Of a stretch of DNA of 15,860 bases, positions 1-9,176 are shown in pieces (the first letter of the stretch is position 1; each line of letters starts with the position of its first letter). The position numbers and the translations under genes are program-made. Source of the DNA: Acanthamoeba sp. SK_2022b (Eukaryota; Discosea; Longamoebia; Acanthamoebidae). The notes under the pieces are model-generated. The model had not been told where the DNA came from and made no database searches. It was given only the letters and a program-made list of their open reading frames with translations. The stretch spans positions 1 through 15,860 of the forward strand of contig JANDJZ010000821.1 of NCBI GenBank assembly GCA_027943245.1, given 5' to 3'.

Positions 1-114
1 GATCTGGTGATGGACGAAGCGGCCAACGACGAATGCTTCACGTTCGTGCAGGTGGCGCCCATCATCAGCGACACTGGCAATCCCAATGGCCCTCCGACCA
101 ACAACGACCTGTGA
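1..114 (+). CDS. C-terminal end of an unidentified protein (partial)
   Basis: The window opens inside an open frame (frame 1) that runs 37 codons to a TGA at 112-114. The peptide begins DLVMDEAANDECF, continues with FVQVAPIISDTG and ends in a polar tail rich in Asn and Pro. Codons mostly end in C or G, like the other genes here, which supports real coding sequence rather than a chance frame. The gene continues upstream of the window, so neither domain nor family can be named. No AATAAA was seen in the first 60 bases after the stop. Confidence 0.55.
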   Translation, partial: DLVMDEAANDECFTFVQVAPIISDTGNPNGPPTNNDL

Positions 115-518
115 TACATCACTGCCCCTGACTATACAGTTTTGAGATTTTTGTTGAAAAAAAGAGAAGGAAATGGAGTGTACGTGCAACCCACACAGGC
201 GTGCAGCCACCACCACCATGTTCACTTTGGGCCAAACATATCACAACGCGGCACGAACAGTTACTTGCTCGGATTTGTTGTCGACATGTGCGTTGGTTGC
301 AGTGGCCCCAACAACCACCGGTGGAGGTTCAGTTCGCGTTCTTCGCTTTCCTCACCTGCCTGGATTGGCAACGCGACAGCTCATTCTGGAAATCGGAAAA
401 CGCACGAAGGCGGCCTCATAGTTGAATTGGAAGAGTCAAGCACCGCCCAATGGTGGTGAGTGGACATTCTACAATCACCAACTAAAATCGCACCGAAGAG
501 AGAAAGAAGGCTAGCGAT
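115..518. other. Intergenic region, no supported gene
   Basis: About 400 bases between the end of the first gene and the ATG at 519. The open frames here begin at non-ATG codons or lack the C/G-ending codon bias of real genes in the window, and their translations are of mixed composition with no domain. The stretch probably holds the 3' UTR of the upstream gene (with a short A-run near 157-164) and the promoter and 5' UTR of the next. No TATA box or other promoter element stands out. Confidence 0.5.
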
Positions 519-3039
519 ATGGAACGCTTCATGTCGAAAGGAAACGGCGGCGTCATGTCGAAAGACTATTTTCGACAACGGGGGGTCACCACCTCCGGAT
601 CTGGTTCCGCATCGATAAAAGCTGAGGTGAAGGCCCCCGCCCCCGCAGTCGTCTCCGACAACAGCTCGGCGTTGCCATCTCCCTCGCCTCCGCTCGACCC
701 CTTGGTCGCCAAATTCAATGGTGCAGCGAGCCGCAAGGCCGGCCTCGGGGCGGGTTCACAGATCATGTCCAAGAACCACTTCCGAACTCTTCGCCCCCCG
801 AAGAGCAAGGGGATGGATGGCGATGAGCCACCCGCCCCAACACGATCGCCTTCCCCTCCCACCCTCCGAAGAGCCGACACGTGGGCAGGCGCCTCGACCG
901 AAGAGGTACACCTACACCCGCCCCCTCTCATCCATAAAAGCACCTCCAATCCGCTACTTTGGCCCAAACATTCATCGTCGTGACGACTCTCCTCCTCTCC
1001 CCCTCCACACTTTGCCACAGGTACCAGTGCGAGTAGACGCCTCTGCTACAGGTACGGCTCCACACTCGCCTCGCCTCGCCGCTTGCCCCTCCTGTCAATT
1101 TTACACAGCCACTACTGGCACCGTGTAGTGGCCTGACGCGCGCCCTCTCTCCTTGCCGGCGTTTCGCCAGACTCCGCCGCCCAAGGCGCCGAGCAGGTGG
1201 GCATCTGGACGTCGTGCCCCGCGCTCACGCTGATCGAAAAGAGGCGCAAGGAGGAGGAGCTGCTCGACAAGAAACACCAGGAAGCGGTACTCCACGCTAC
1301 TGTGCTACGCGCGTTTCTCTTTCTCTCTCTTTCTCTCTCTCTCTCGTTTCTATATATATGCTCACGTATGACTGCCCCCCCCCCCCGAATACCTCTCTTG
1401 TGCACAGATCAGCCTGTGGCGCGAGATCGAGGGCGAGGCGTTGGACTCGCTGGTGCTCGAGGTGCCCTCCGAAGAAGAAGACGAGGACGAGGGGCCACCG
1501 CCCGAGGAGGCCGCTCGCTGGGACCAGCACCAGCATCACGACGTGCAGCACGCCGCCGGCGCCGGCGCCGCCACCGCCACGCGGAGTTTGCCGCCGGCCG
1601 AAGGCGACGGCAAGATCGAGCGAATGCCGTCGGCCATGGGCGACGAGGAGCAGGACGTCTCGGACATGACCGAGAGCAACGGGGTGTCGGAGCGGGAGGA
1701 CAACGGCTCCGGACGACGCCACCTCGCCCCGAAGCGAGGCAACGACGCCGCGGCCTCCACCTCCACCTCCACCTCCACCTCGCCCTCGACCTCGACCTCG
1801 GCCACCAAGGCCGGCGACAACGGGTCCAAGAGCACCGGCGCGGTGCCCGTGCGGCGCGGGACCTCTGCGCTGTCCAGCCGAAGCCGCAAGGAGCACAAGG
1901 AGAAGAGCAAGCTGAAGCGGGCGAGCGTGCTGGGCGTGGCCAAGGAGGACAAGTGCCAGAGCGACGACGACGACAACGAAGATGACGACGATAGCGGCAG
2001 CAGCAGCAGCGAGGGCGAGGCGTCGACAGAAAGCGCAGCCGCCGCCGCCAAGCCCAACAAGCCGCCGGAGTGGCCGCTGAGGAAGCCCGGGCTGTACGTG
2101 GGTCGGTTCTACTCGTCGCTTCGGCGCAAGAAGACGCTCACGCACGGCCGCGACTCCGACTCGGAGTCGGAGGAGGACAAGCCCACCTCGGCCGAGCGCA
2201 AGGCGGGGAAGAGGCGGGACAAGGCCGAGAAGAAGCGCAGGCAGAAGGAGAAGAAGCAGAGGGAGAAGAAGGACGGCAAGGCGGACGACAACAACAACAA
2301 CGAAAACGAAAACGAAAACGAAAACGACGAAAACAACGAAAACGAGCAGGGCGAGGAGAACGATGGCGACGACTCGTCTCACTACAACCGACGCGGCACG
2401 ATGCCCAAGAACTTCAAGATGCACTTCATGGAGAAGCTCAAGAGCGCCGAGGCGGGGGACGACAAGGACGACGCCGGCGGCAACAACGGCAAGGACAAGA
2501 AGGACAAGAAGAAGAACAATAACAACAGCAGCAGCAACAACAACAGGAAGCAGAAGCAGAAGCCAAACGACAAGGACGTCCGCCGGCAGTCGAGCGCCAG
2601 CGACGGGCGGAGGGGCTCGAGCGCGTCGGTCCTCAGCTACAGCGAGCCCGAGGTCGACAGCGCCGGCAAGAACCGGATCGGGGGCAACGCGGCGGAGAGC
2701 TTGGACAGCAGCAGCAGCGGCGGGGAGCTGAAGAAGCAGCTGAAGAAGGCGCAGAAGAAGAACAAGGCGCAGGAGGAGAAGATCCGGAAGCAGCAGTACG
2801 AGCTCGAGCGCATGCGCAAGGAGCTCGAGCGGGTGCGACGGCAGCGAAAAGAGCGAAGACGAAAGGAGACGGCGGAGGGCGGCGGCGGCGGAGGCGAGAA
2901 GGAGAAGAAGGGAAAGAAGGCTCTCGCGAGCGAGGCCGAGGGCAGCGGGCGGGAGGACAAGCGAAAGGCGGCGGCGGCCAAGAAGGAGAGCGAGGACGAC
3001 GAGAGCAGCAAGGGCGGCAAGTCCAAGAAGAAGACGTGA
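519..3039 (+). CDS. Large charged, low-complexity protein with C-terminal coiled coil
   Basis: Model: exons 519-905, 1021-1051, 1171-1286 and 1408-3039, all GT-AG with matching phases, giving about 721 residues. The family is not recognised. The 31-base second exon is needed to restore frame into exon 3. The N-terminus repeats a motif: MSKDYFR at residues 13-19 and MSKNHFR at 83-89. A more ordered stretch spans about 150-190 (GIWTSCPALTLIEKRRKEEE, then an LWREIEGEALDSL helix) across the exon 3/4 junction. The rest is simple sequence: a Ser-Thr run coded by CCTCCA repeats (1754-1800), Asp/Ser-rich acid stretches, Lys/Glu-rich stretches and an Asn/Glu run coded by GAAAAC repeats (about 2299-2345). 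Residues about 618-669 form a strongly charged heptad-like coil, and the end is Lys-rich. A nuclear or scaffold role is possible from composition alone. Long antisense frames here are shadows. Confidence 0.75.
1313..1386. repeat. Intronic CT tract followed by poly-C run
   Basis: The third intron of the charged-protein gene (1287-1407) holds a pyrimidine-rich CT microsatellite (about 1313-1352), a short TATATA, and a run of about 12 C just upstream of the acceptor. Similar CT tracts lie in introns at about 4454-4490, 13469-13525 and 14750-14836. They probably serve as extended polypyrimidine tracts. Confidence 0.7.
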
Positions 3040-3492
3040 TGCGACAAGAGAGAGAGAAAAAGAGAGAGTTTAACACACCGGCGAGTTGTAGAGAAGGAGG
3101 GAGAGCCCGAGGCCAAGAGGACGCCAGGAGACGACCTCCACCTCGCCACGGAGGTCTCTCGTGCCCACTGCTGAATAAAGCCTGTACTATTTATTATTCA
3201 TATTTGTGTATTTTTATTTATTTATTTAAAAATTGTTTTATCTCCCGAACAAGCCTGTTGACGCCCAAGGACAGGGGAGCTCAACGGGGACGCGTGGTGA
3301 AGTGCGCCGGAGCCCGCGGTCTCAGACTGGTCTGGAGAACGGGACTACAGGAGTCGGCGAAGAACGTGCGAAACCAGCTGGCTGGTCGGGACGAACACGG
3401 CCAGCAACACCACCGGGCACGCATATCTTAACGTACACTCGATCGCACAACGAAAGCAGCTGCACACACACACACACTTGAGATCTACAAAG
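3040..3492. other. Intergenic region: 3' UTR, AU-rich downstream element, next promoter
   Basis: The first 130 bases are the likely 3' UTR, ending at the AATAAA at 3174. They are followed by a sharply AT-rich block (about 3188-3240, with repeated TTTATTTATTTA), which stands out from the GC-rich surroundings and fits a U-rich downstream cleavage element. The rest to 3492, including a short CA run at about 3463-3477 just before the hydrolase ATG, probably holds the next promoter and 5' UTR. No coding region is supported. Confidence 0.55.
3174..3179 (+). terminator. Poly(A) signal AATAAA
   Basis: An exact AATAAA lies 135 bases after the TGA of the charged-protein gene and just before an AT-rich, U-rich block. 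This is the expected arrangement for eukaryotic 3' end formation. Confidence 0.75.
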
Positions 3493-4882
3493 ATGGAATC
3501 GCTGGCGGAGGATGGAGAGCAGAGGCGGCAGGTGCTGAATGGGCCAACGACCTCCCTCGGTTTCGCCGAGGTGCACAAGAATCGAAATGACCGCGCGCCT
3601 TCCTGCGCGCTCTACTACGAGCTGCACGGCAATCCAGAAGCCACACAAAAGATCCTCTTCATCACAGGTGTCTGCTCCCGACGCCCTAGATGACAGATAT
3701 TTATTTTGATTTATTATTATTTTTATTTTTATTATTCCATTTAAATCCTTTGATTATTTACCTCGTGCGCTGTGGGCAGGGTTCTGCACGACGTGTGCTG
3801 CGTGGGATCACCAGATAGTGCGTATCGTGCGTGCGCCTCTTAAGAACCCTGGGGCTGACGTCCAGGGGCGCTCGCCGTTTCACCCATAACTACCAGGAGT
3901 ACTTCTCGAAGCTTGGCGACTACCAGCTGTGCGTGTTTGACAACCGCTGTTGTGGCCAGACGCGGTGCACCTACGTAAACCTCAGGTACGCACCACCCCC
4001 ACCTCCTCTTCTTCTCTTCTCCCTCGCTCACTTACTGCTGGACCAGCACGCGCCTGTTTGCTGAAGATGCCCGGGACCTGTTGGATCACCTCAATTGGCA
4101 CGGAAACATACACCTCGTCGGCCTCTCCATGGGTGCGGGCCGCCAACGGTCATTTGATGCCCCCCCCCTCGCAACGCAAGCGCTCACATTGAGGGGGGGG
4201 GACCGCAGGCGGAATGATCGCGCAGGAGTTGGCGTTGCTCGACCCCAAGCGATTCATATCGCTCACCCTGGCCGTCACGCATGCCGGTACACCTCTTGCC
4301 CCCCCCCCGGCGCCTCGTGGATGCCCTCGCCCACTCCTCGCGCGCGGGCTCTAACCGGATTGCCGGCGCCCGCAGGCGGACCAATGGGGATATCGCCCGT
4401 CTCGGGCTGGCCCTACCTCCTGTCCTACGCCAAGGCGCGAAACAAGGACGTACGATCTTCTCTCTCTCCCTCTCACTCTCTCTCCTGGCTCTCTGCAAAT
4501 GGTGGAGGGGGGGGGGCAATTGGCCTGCAACGTTCGCTCACTTGTGTGCATTCGGGTTGGTTACAGGGCAAACTTAAAGCTCTGCTCAATCTCAACTTCT
4601 CCAAGAAATTCGTGGGAGAACATTTTCAGCCGACCTACGACTGGCACGCAGCACGGTACCCACCGCGGTCTCTCGGGTCGCCGACGTGTATGGGAGAGCG
4701 CGCGCTCGTTGGCCGGTGGCCCAGTGGTGACACGAAGCGTTGCGCAGATATTGGGGCCCTCATCTGCTATCGGTGGTGGGCCACACGCTAGCGGTTATGC
4801 GACATTTTGTGTCTTCGAAGCGCCTCGAAGTGTTGCGCGAAGCCCACTACCCCGTGCTCATCCTCACTGGCACTGAAGACCG

Positions 4883-4926
<44 letters not shown>

Positions 4927-5475
4927 ACACACACACTTCCCACTCTCTCCTGTGGGCTCCAGCGTGTTGCGCCGCTCACCTTGGCTTTGGCTTTGCTTCC
5001 GTGCAGCTGGTGAGGCCACAGAATTCGCACATGCTCGCCCGATTCCTGAGGGCCGACTTCCAAGTCCTGGAGGGTGGCCACATGGTACACACCTTTTTCC
5101 CTTCATCGTCATCTCCATCATAATATGGAGGCGGGCTAATGACGATGGATGCGCACGCGCAGATCAACATCGAATGCTATCAACAGTTCAACCAGCTGCT
5201 GCATACACACTTTGTGGTATGCACTCCATTCACGATACACCGTCCCGGCCCCGCAGCGCCGCCTCAGTCGCTAAGTTTTCTCTTCTTGCTTGTTCTTGAT
5301 GTATGGGTGGTGCTGCACTACACAGCAAGCGCTGGAGGGCAAGCAGACTGGTGTTGAGCCGGAGGTCAGCCTCGCCACCATCGACGGCGACGAACCGGTG
5401 GCACTTGAGGAGATGGATGACGGCATCTACGACTTTTCTCGCGTGGAGATCTATGCAGCCCTGCCGCGCACCTAA
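3493..5475 (+). CDS. Alpha/beta hydrolase fold protein (11 exons)
   Basis: Exons: 3493-3667, 3780-3817, 3897-3985, 4047-4132, 4209-4286, 4376-4449, 4567-4655, 4748-4883, 5007-5084, 5163-5216 and 5326-5475; all introns are GT-AG and phases match. The 348-residue product has the fold's landmarks in order: FITGFCTTCAAWD (oxyanion-hole strand, about 56-68), CVFDNRCCGQ, the nucleophile elbow GLSMGG with Ser128, the acid in LTGTEDR (Asp254) and the base in EGGHM (His280). The triad and the canonical length point to a soluble esterase, lipase or related hydrolase; the substrate cannot be told. The usual DNRG is DNRC here, so one turn glycine is replaced. The C-terminal ~50 residues are acidic and lie beyond the fold. 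Family call is firm, substrate unknown. Confidence 0.88.
4886..4936. repeat. (CA)n microsatellite in hydrolase intron 8
   Basis: About 50 bases of near-perfect AC repeat with one interruption near 4926, beginning inside the splice donor itself: the donor reads GTACACAC at 4884. The intron runs 4884-5006. Confidence 0.95.
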
Positions 5476-5503
5476 TGGCGCCTCCCTCTCTCACCGCCAC
5501 GTC

Positions 5504-5519
5504 AAAAAAAAAAAAAAAA
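5504..5519 (+). repeat. A16 tract after the hydrolase gene
   Basis: Sixteen consecutive A begin 29 bases after the hydrolase stop, followed by more A-rich sequence. No AATAAA lies between this stop and the next ATG at 5641, so the A-rich element may take part in 3' end formation; this is inference. The whole interval between the two genes is only 165 bases. Confidence 0.6.
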
Positions 5520-5640
5520 CAAAATCGAAAAACAAAAATGCATGTAAATTCCAAGCTTTCGCGCCAAAACCAACGGTCACAAACCGTGGCCGTGTTTCCC
5601 AACGCATCGAAACAATTTGAGTTCAATCCACTCCACGAAG

Positions 5641-6315
5641 ATGGCCACCATGATCCATTTCGACTCGCCCATGCTCGCGCGTGCTCCGGCAGCAGAGAAG
5701 GAGAACAACCTGGCGAAAATGCCCGGCAAGAATGGCGGGGGTAAAGGGGCTGATCAGCAGCCGATGCAGAGGAAGCGAATGGCGCTCAAGGCTGTCAATG
5801 GTGAGAACTTGTCGGTGTCGAAGCTCAGCCAGCAGACCCCCAAGACGGGCCGCGTCGCGCTGTCCAACTTGACCAATACCGTCAGTGCCCAGCGGACCCC
5901 AAAGGCCACCCACATCGAGATGGTGAAGCCAACGAGCGGCGGTGTTCGTTCTGCAACCAAGACTGCCAGGCTCGCCCCGTCTTCGGCCAAGAGACGGGTT
6001 CCCGACATCGAGCAGCCCTACCCGAAGAAGGTAATGCCGATCTTCGACGATGTACCGCGCCTGCCCAAGAACTGGACGAATGGGCTTTCCATCGACATCT
6101 GGACCATGCCTCCTCCCGAAGATGCCATCGATTTCGACGAGGTAGCAAGGCTGAATGTCGCATTCGAGCCCATGCCCATGATCGACCTCGACGATGCCGC
6201 TCTGTTTGACGATTTCAGCGCCGATCTCAACCGCGACCTCGGCGAAGATGCCAAAGCGTTGGCTGCCGAGCTCCTTTCGGAGGTATCGTGGGGCATCGAT
6301 GGCACCCTGCCCTGA
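5641..6315 (+). CDS. Securin-like protein (separase inhibitor candidate)
   Basis: Intronless frame of 224 residues from ATG 5641 (context GAAGATGGCC). Securins hold separase inactive until the anaphase-promoting complex destroys them. Seen here: an N-terminus MATMIHFD, a KEN box at residues 20-22, and two destruction-box candidates, RMALKAVN (46-53, same RxxLxxxN spacing as vertebrate securin) and RVALSNLTN (71-79, full RxxLxxxxN). TPK sites at 66-68 and 86-88 could be CDK targets. A basic middle is followed by PDIEQPYP (121-128) and an acidic C-terminal half with EVARLNVAFEPMPMIDLDD (167-185), which resembles the separase-binding acidic region of animal securins in order and spacing. The layout (basic degron-bearing N-terminus, acidic C-terminus) and length fit the family. 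Securins diverge so much that the call rests on motifs, not on alignment; another APC/C substrate is the main alternative. Confidence 0.68.
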   Translation: MATMIHFDSPMLARAPAAEKENNLAKMPGKNGGGKGADQQPMQRKRMALKAVNGENLSVSKLSQQTPKTGRVALSNLTNTVSAQRTPKATHIEMVKPTSGGVRSATKTARLAPSSAKRRVPDIEQPYPKKVMPIFDDVPRLPKNWTNGLSIDIWTMPPPEDAIDFDEVARLNVAFEPMPMIDLDDAALFDDFSADLNRDLGEDAKALAAELLSEVSWGIDGTLP

Positions 6316-6655
6316 CCGCGCGGCACACCTTCCCCTCAAGCTTATCAAGCCTTTCTGAATGGAGCTGTTGGCCCTGCTAGCTGAAATGATGAAGACTTGT
6401 TTCAGTCTACTCCACCTGCTCAATAAATCTTAATTTGCTGCTGCGCTGCTTGCAGAAGCCTTTTTGGTTCTTGACCAAAACGGGGCTGTGTCCTTTCCGG
6501 ACGAAGAGAGCCAAACAGTAATAGTACCACAGCCCAAAGCCCCCGCGTTGAGTTAGAGCTGAGGTACTGTCCAAGGACGCGCCCTCCTCTCGTACCTCCA
6601 CCTTATTTGCCCTTTTCCCTGGTAAAGTTGACCTCTTGTGCCGTACTCCAGAGAG
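6316..6655. other. Intergenic region between securin-like and PH-FHA genes
   Basis: A 3' UTR of about 105 bases ends at the AATAAA at 6422. The remaining ~230 bases to the ATG at 6656 should hold the promoter and 5' UTR of the PH-FHA gene. Antisense open frames across this region lack the codon pattern of real genes. No further element was identified. Confidence 0.55.
6422..6427 (+). terminator. Poly(A) signal AATAAA
   Basis: An exact AATAAA 107 bases after the stop of the securin-like gene, followed by a T-rich stretch (TCTTAATTTGC). Confidence 0.75.
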
Positions 6656-8772
6656 ATGAGACGAGAAGAAGAGGAGGAGCAGTCCATTTTGATGAAAAAC
6701 CTCGCCGACAGCGAAGTGTCGTATGAGGCGTTGGGCGAAGGCTTCTCTGCGGACCAGCTGGCGCAAGAGATTCGGGAGCATCTCACTGTGTTGAAGGAGC
6801 CCCTGCCCGTGGTTAATCCCGAAGGCCTTGTGGTGTCCTCCACCCATGTGGAGGGCTGGCTGTGGGCCCGGAAGCACCAGCGTGGCTGGGCCAAGAAGTG
6901 GTTCGTATGGCGCTATAGCGACGTCCACGAGCAGTGGAACTTGTACGCCTACAAGAGCAAGGACCATGTGGTAGGCCCTCTTCCTACGCCTTGTGCAATT
7001 GGTCAAGTGCTGATCTGCGTGGCCTAACGGGAACAAACGATAGGGCTCGCACAAGATGACGACCACCCTGCCTGGCAAGGTCAAATCCATGCTGAGGACG
7101 CAGAACGATGATGCCAGCTCCAAGAGCATGCTTAAAGTCACCTTCGTGAAGCGCGAGGAGTTCAACAAGAAGGAGCAGGAGATCAACCTCGAAGCCATGC
7201 AGAAGAGCGATGTGCCCACCAGCAAGACCTACCTCCGTGTGTTCACCCGCAAGAGCGTGGTCATGCTCGCGTACTGCGCCCTCGCCCAGCCAGAGTTGTT
7301 AACTGCCATGGTTGGCTTTACCCTGGCTCACAGCTCACAACCACTCCGACAGTGCCGCGGATGACGACGAGCTCAGCCGCTGGGAAAGTGTGCTGACAAC
7401 CTACATCAAAGACTACTTGGGCTCCCAATACGACCAGCACTTTGTCGTGGCCGAGGTGACGAACCTCTTCATTCAACACTGTGACTGTGCCGTTGCTGCC
7501 TCGCCTCTCACAGTGCCTCTCATCCCATTGTGGTGTCCAGGCAGTGGGCGTGCTGCTGCGGCAGCAGTACTCCCGATACCTGACCAAATGCCAAGACCTC
7601 CTCACCGGTGCCCCACCTCTCCCACTCTCGCACTACTGGTCTCCCTGTGTGGCTGATGAAGTGTAACGCTTGGCTGGCACAGCCCTCGAAAAAAACGGCC
7701 TGTTCGAGGACTCGCTCAAACACAAGAGGGATAAGAGCGGCACGCTCCAAGTGGAGAGCGGCAGCCACGAGGACGGGTGGCGCAAGCACAGGTTCATCTT
7801 GCAGGGCCGGATACTCTATCACTGGCCCAGCGACAAGGGGGTGCGTGGTCCATGATACCACGCTGCTAAGCGTTCGGCGCACTCACTATCGCTACAGCAC
7901 AAGTTTGCCAGAGCGATCCCCCTCGAGTTTGCTACCATCGAGTACGACACGGACGCACACCCCGATGACCCCTGCATCTTCCAGATCACCACTCCACTCA
8001 TCACCTACGTCATCAAAGCCAAACACAAGGCAAGCTTCCCAAGCCAACCTCACGGGCGGTTGATTTCCTGACTGCTGTGTGCAGGTGGCGATGGAGGAGT
8101 GGATCAACGCCATCGAGCGGAACAAGGCCAAGCCCAAGCTGTCGGCCGGCGAGAAGATCACAGGTTACCTCCAGCCCCCCCCCCCTCTGCCCACCATGAC
8201 GCTTCCGCCATCCACCGCTCAAACTTGTCGCTCGGGAATGGGTTGTGATCTCTCCACAGAGGGCGTAAAGGGCGTGGCGGCGGTGCTGGCTAACTTCCAG
8301 ATCGGCGGCAAGCACGAGGAGCTGTATCCCGATAGCACGCCTCTGCTTTCTTTCAGCGGCTCTGGTGAAGGTATGTGGTGTCCATCTGGTCTCCCAGACT
8401 TGGCCATTAGCCTCGAAGAAGGGGCAGATATCTGAAGCTGGTGTGGCGGCAGCTCCTGTAGGGCCGGGCATCCACCCCAAGAACGCGGTCCTGGTGGTGA
8501 CCGCGCCAACAAAGAAGGAGAAGAGCTACAGTATCAAGAAAGCGTCGATGAAGATCGGCCGTTCTTCGACCAACGAGATCTGCGTCGACGACTCCAGGCT
8601 TTCGCGCGAGCACTGCAGCATCGAATCGATGGGTGACAAGCTCGTGTTCTGCGACATGGGCTCCAAAGGAGGCAGCAAGATCAACAAGGTGCGCGTCATC
8701 GACCGCACGATCCTTCACGCCGGCGACACCATCAAGGTCGGCAAAACCTTCATCGCCGTTCTCAACAAGTAG
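6656..8772 (+). CDS. Tandem PH domain protein with C-terminal FHA domain
   Basis: Exons: 6656-6970, 7044-7294, 7353-7455, 7541-7607, 7683-7840, 7898-8029, 8085-8163, 8260-8370 and 8453-8772 (the last acceptor could instead be at 8438, adding 5 residues). The product is about 511 residues. PH1 is at about 65-205, starting EGWLWARKHQRGWAKKW and closing at the RW of a C-terminal helix (Trp199), with a long basic insert. A helical linker follows. PH2 is at about 265-355 (DGWRKHRFIL, then MEEWINAI with Trp348). The FHA domain is at about 417-511: KIGRSSTNE (Gly441-Arg442), SREH (Ser456, His459) and a GSKGGSKIN loop in place of the usual STNG. PH domains typically bind phosphoinositides and FHA domains bind phosphothreonine, so a membrane-recruited phosphoprotein adaptor is likely. 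Intron 6 (8030-8084) appears to be GC-AG. No catalytic domain is seen. Confidence 0.82.
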
Positions 8773-9176
8773 TAGCCGGAGAGAGAGGCGTGTGGCACTT
8801 GTATGGTAGGTCATGAACTGTGTATCTGTCCATCTGGAGTTTCGACAACACGGGGTTATCGGGTTGCCCCATGATCGCCGGTGTTTTTCGCTGCGTTTGA
8901 TGGGCGGTTCCAGCGGTAGACCCGACACGTGATCGTGCACCAGAGGGGAAGTGAGGGGCAGCAGGTGGAAACATGCACCTTTTGCCTTTATCGTCCTCCG
9001 CGCAACGCTGCCCGTTAGCGTGTTCCGCCTCCAGTCTGTCTTGAGCTCACGCCCCGCGGTGGCTCACTTCCTCCTCTCCCCCTTGAAGGAAACCCATGCA
9101 CACAAATCAAACCCCCCAACCCGGAGACTCCAGCACGTCCACGCAACATGACAGAGCATCTCGCACTGCCGCCTTG
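8773..9176. other. Intergenic region, no supported gene
   Basis: About 400 bases after the PH-FHA stop. No AATAAA and no frame with coding-like codon use were found. A short pyrimidine-rich stretch (about 9068-9083) precedes the next ATG. One ATG at 9148 opens only nine codons before TGA 9175-9177, overlapping the ATG at 9177, so it could act as a minimal upstream ORF if it lies in the transcript. Confidence 0.45.

Noticed and set aside
142..459. 105-codon frame in the first intergenic region
   Set aside because: It begins at a TTG, lacks C/G-ending codon bias, has no recognisable domain and shows no splice context.
1297..2424. 375-codon open frame on the minus strand with long Leu/Val runs
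   Set aside because: It is the antisense shadow of the charged protein: GC-rich GAG/AAG/GAC codons read backwards as Leu, Val and Phe. Its membrane-like runs are an artefact, and the sense frame has matching splice junctions.
5623..6423. 266-codon minus-strand frame opposite the securin-like gene
   Set aside because: It has no domain and is of mixed composition, while the sense frame has degrons in the expected order. The long antisense frame follows from the lack of suitable stop codons in GC-rich coding DNA.
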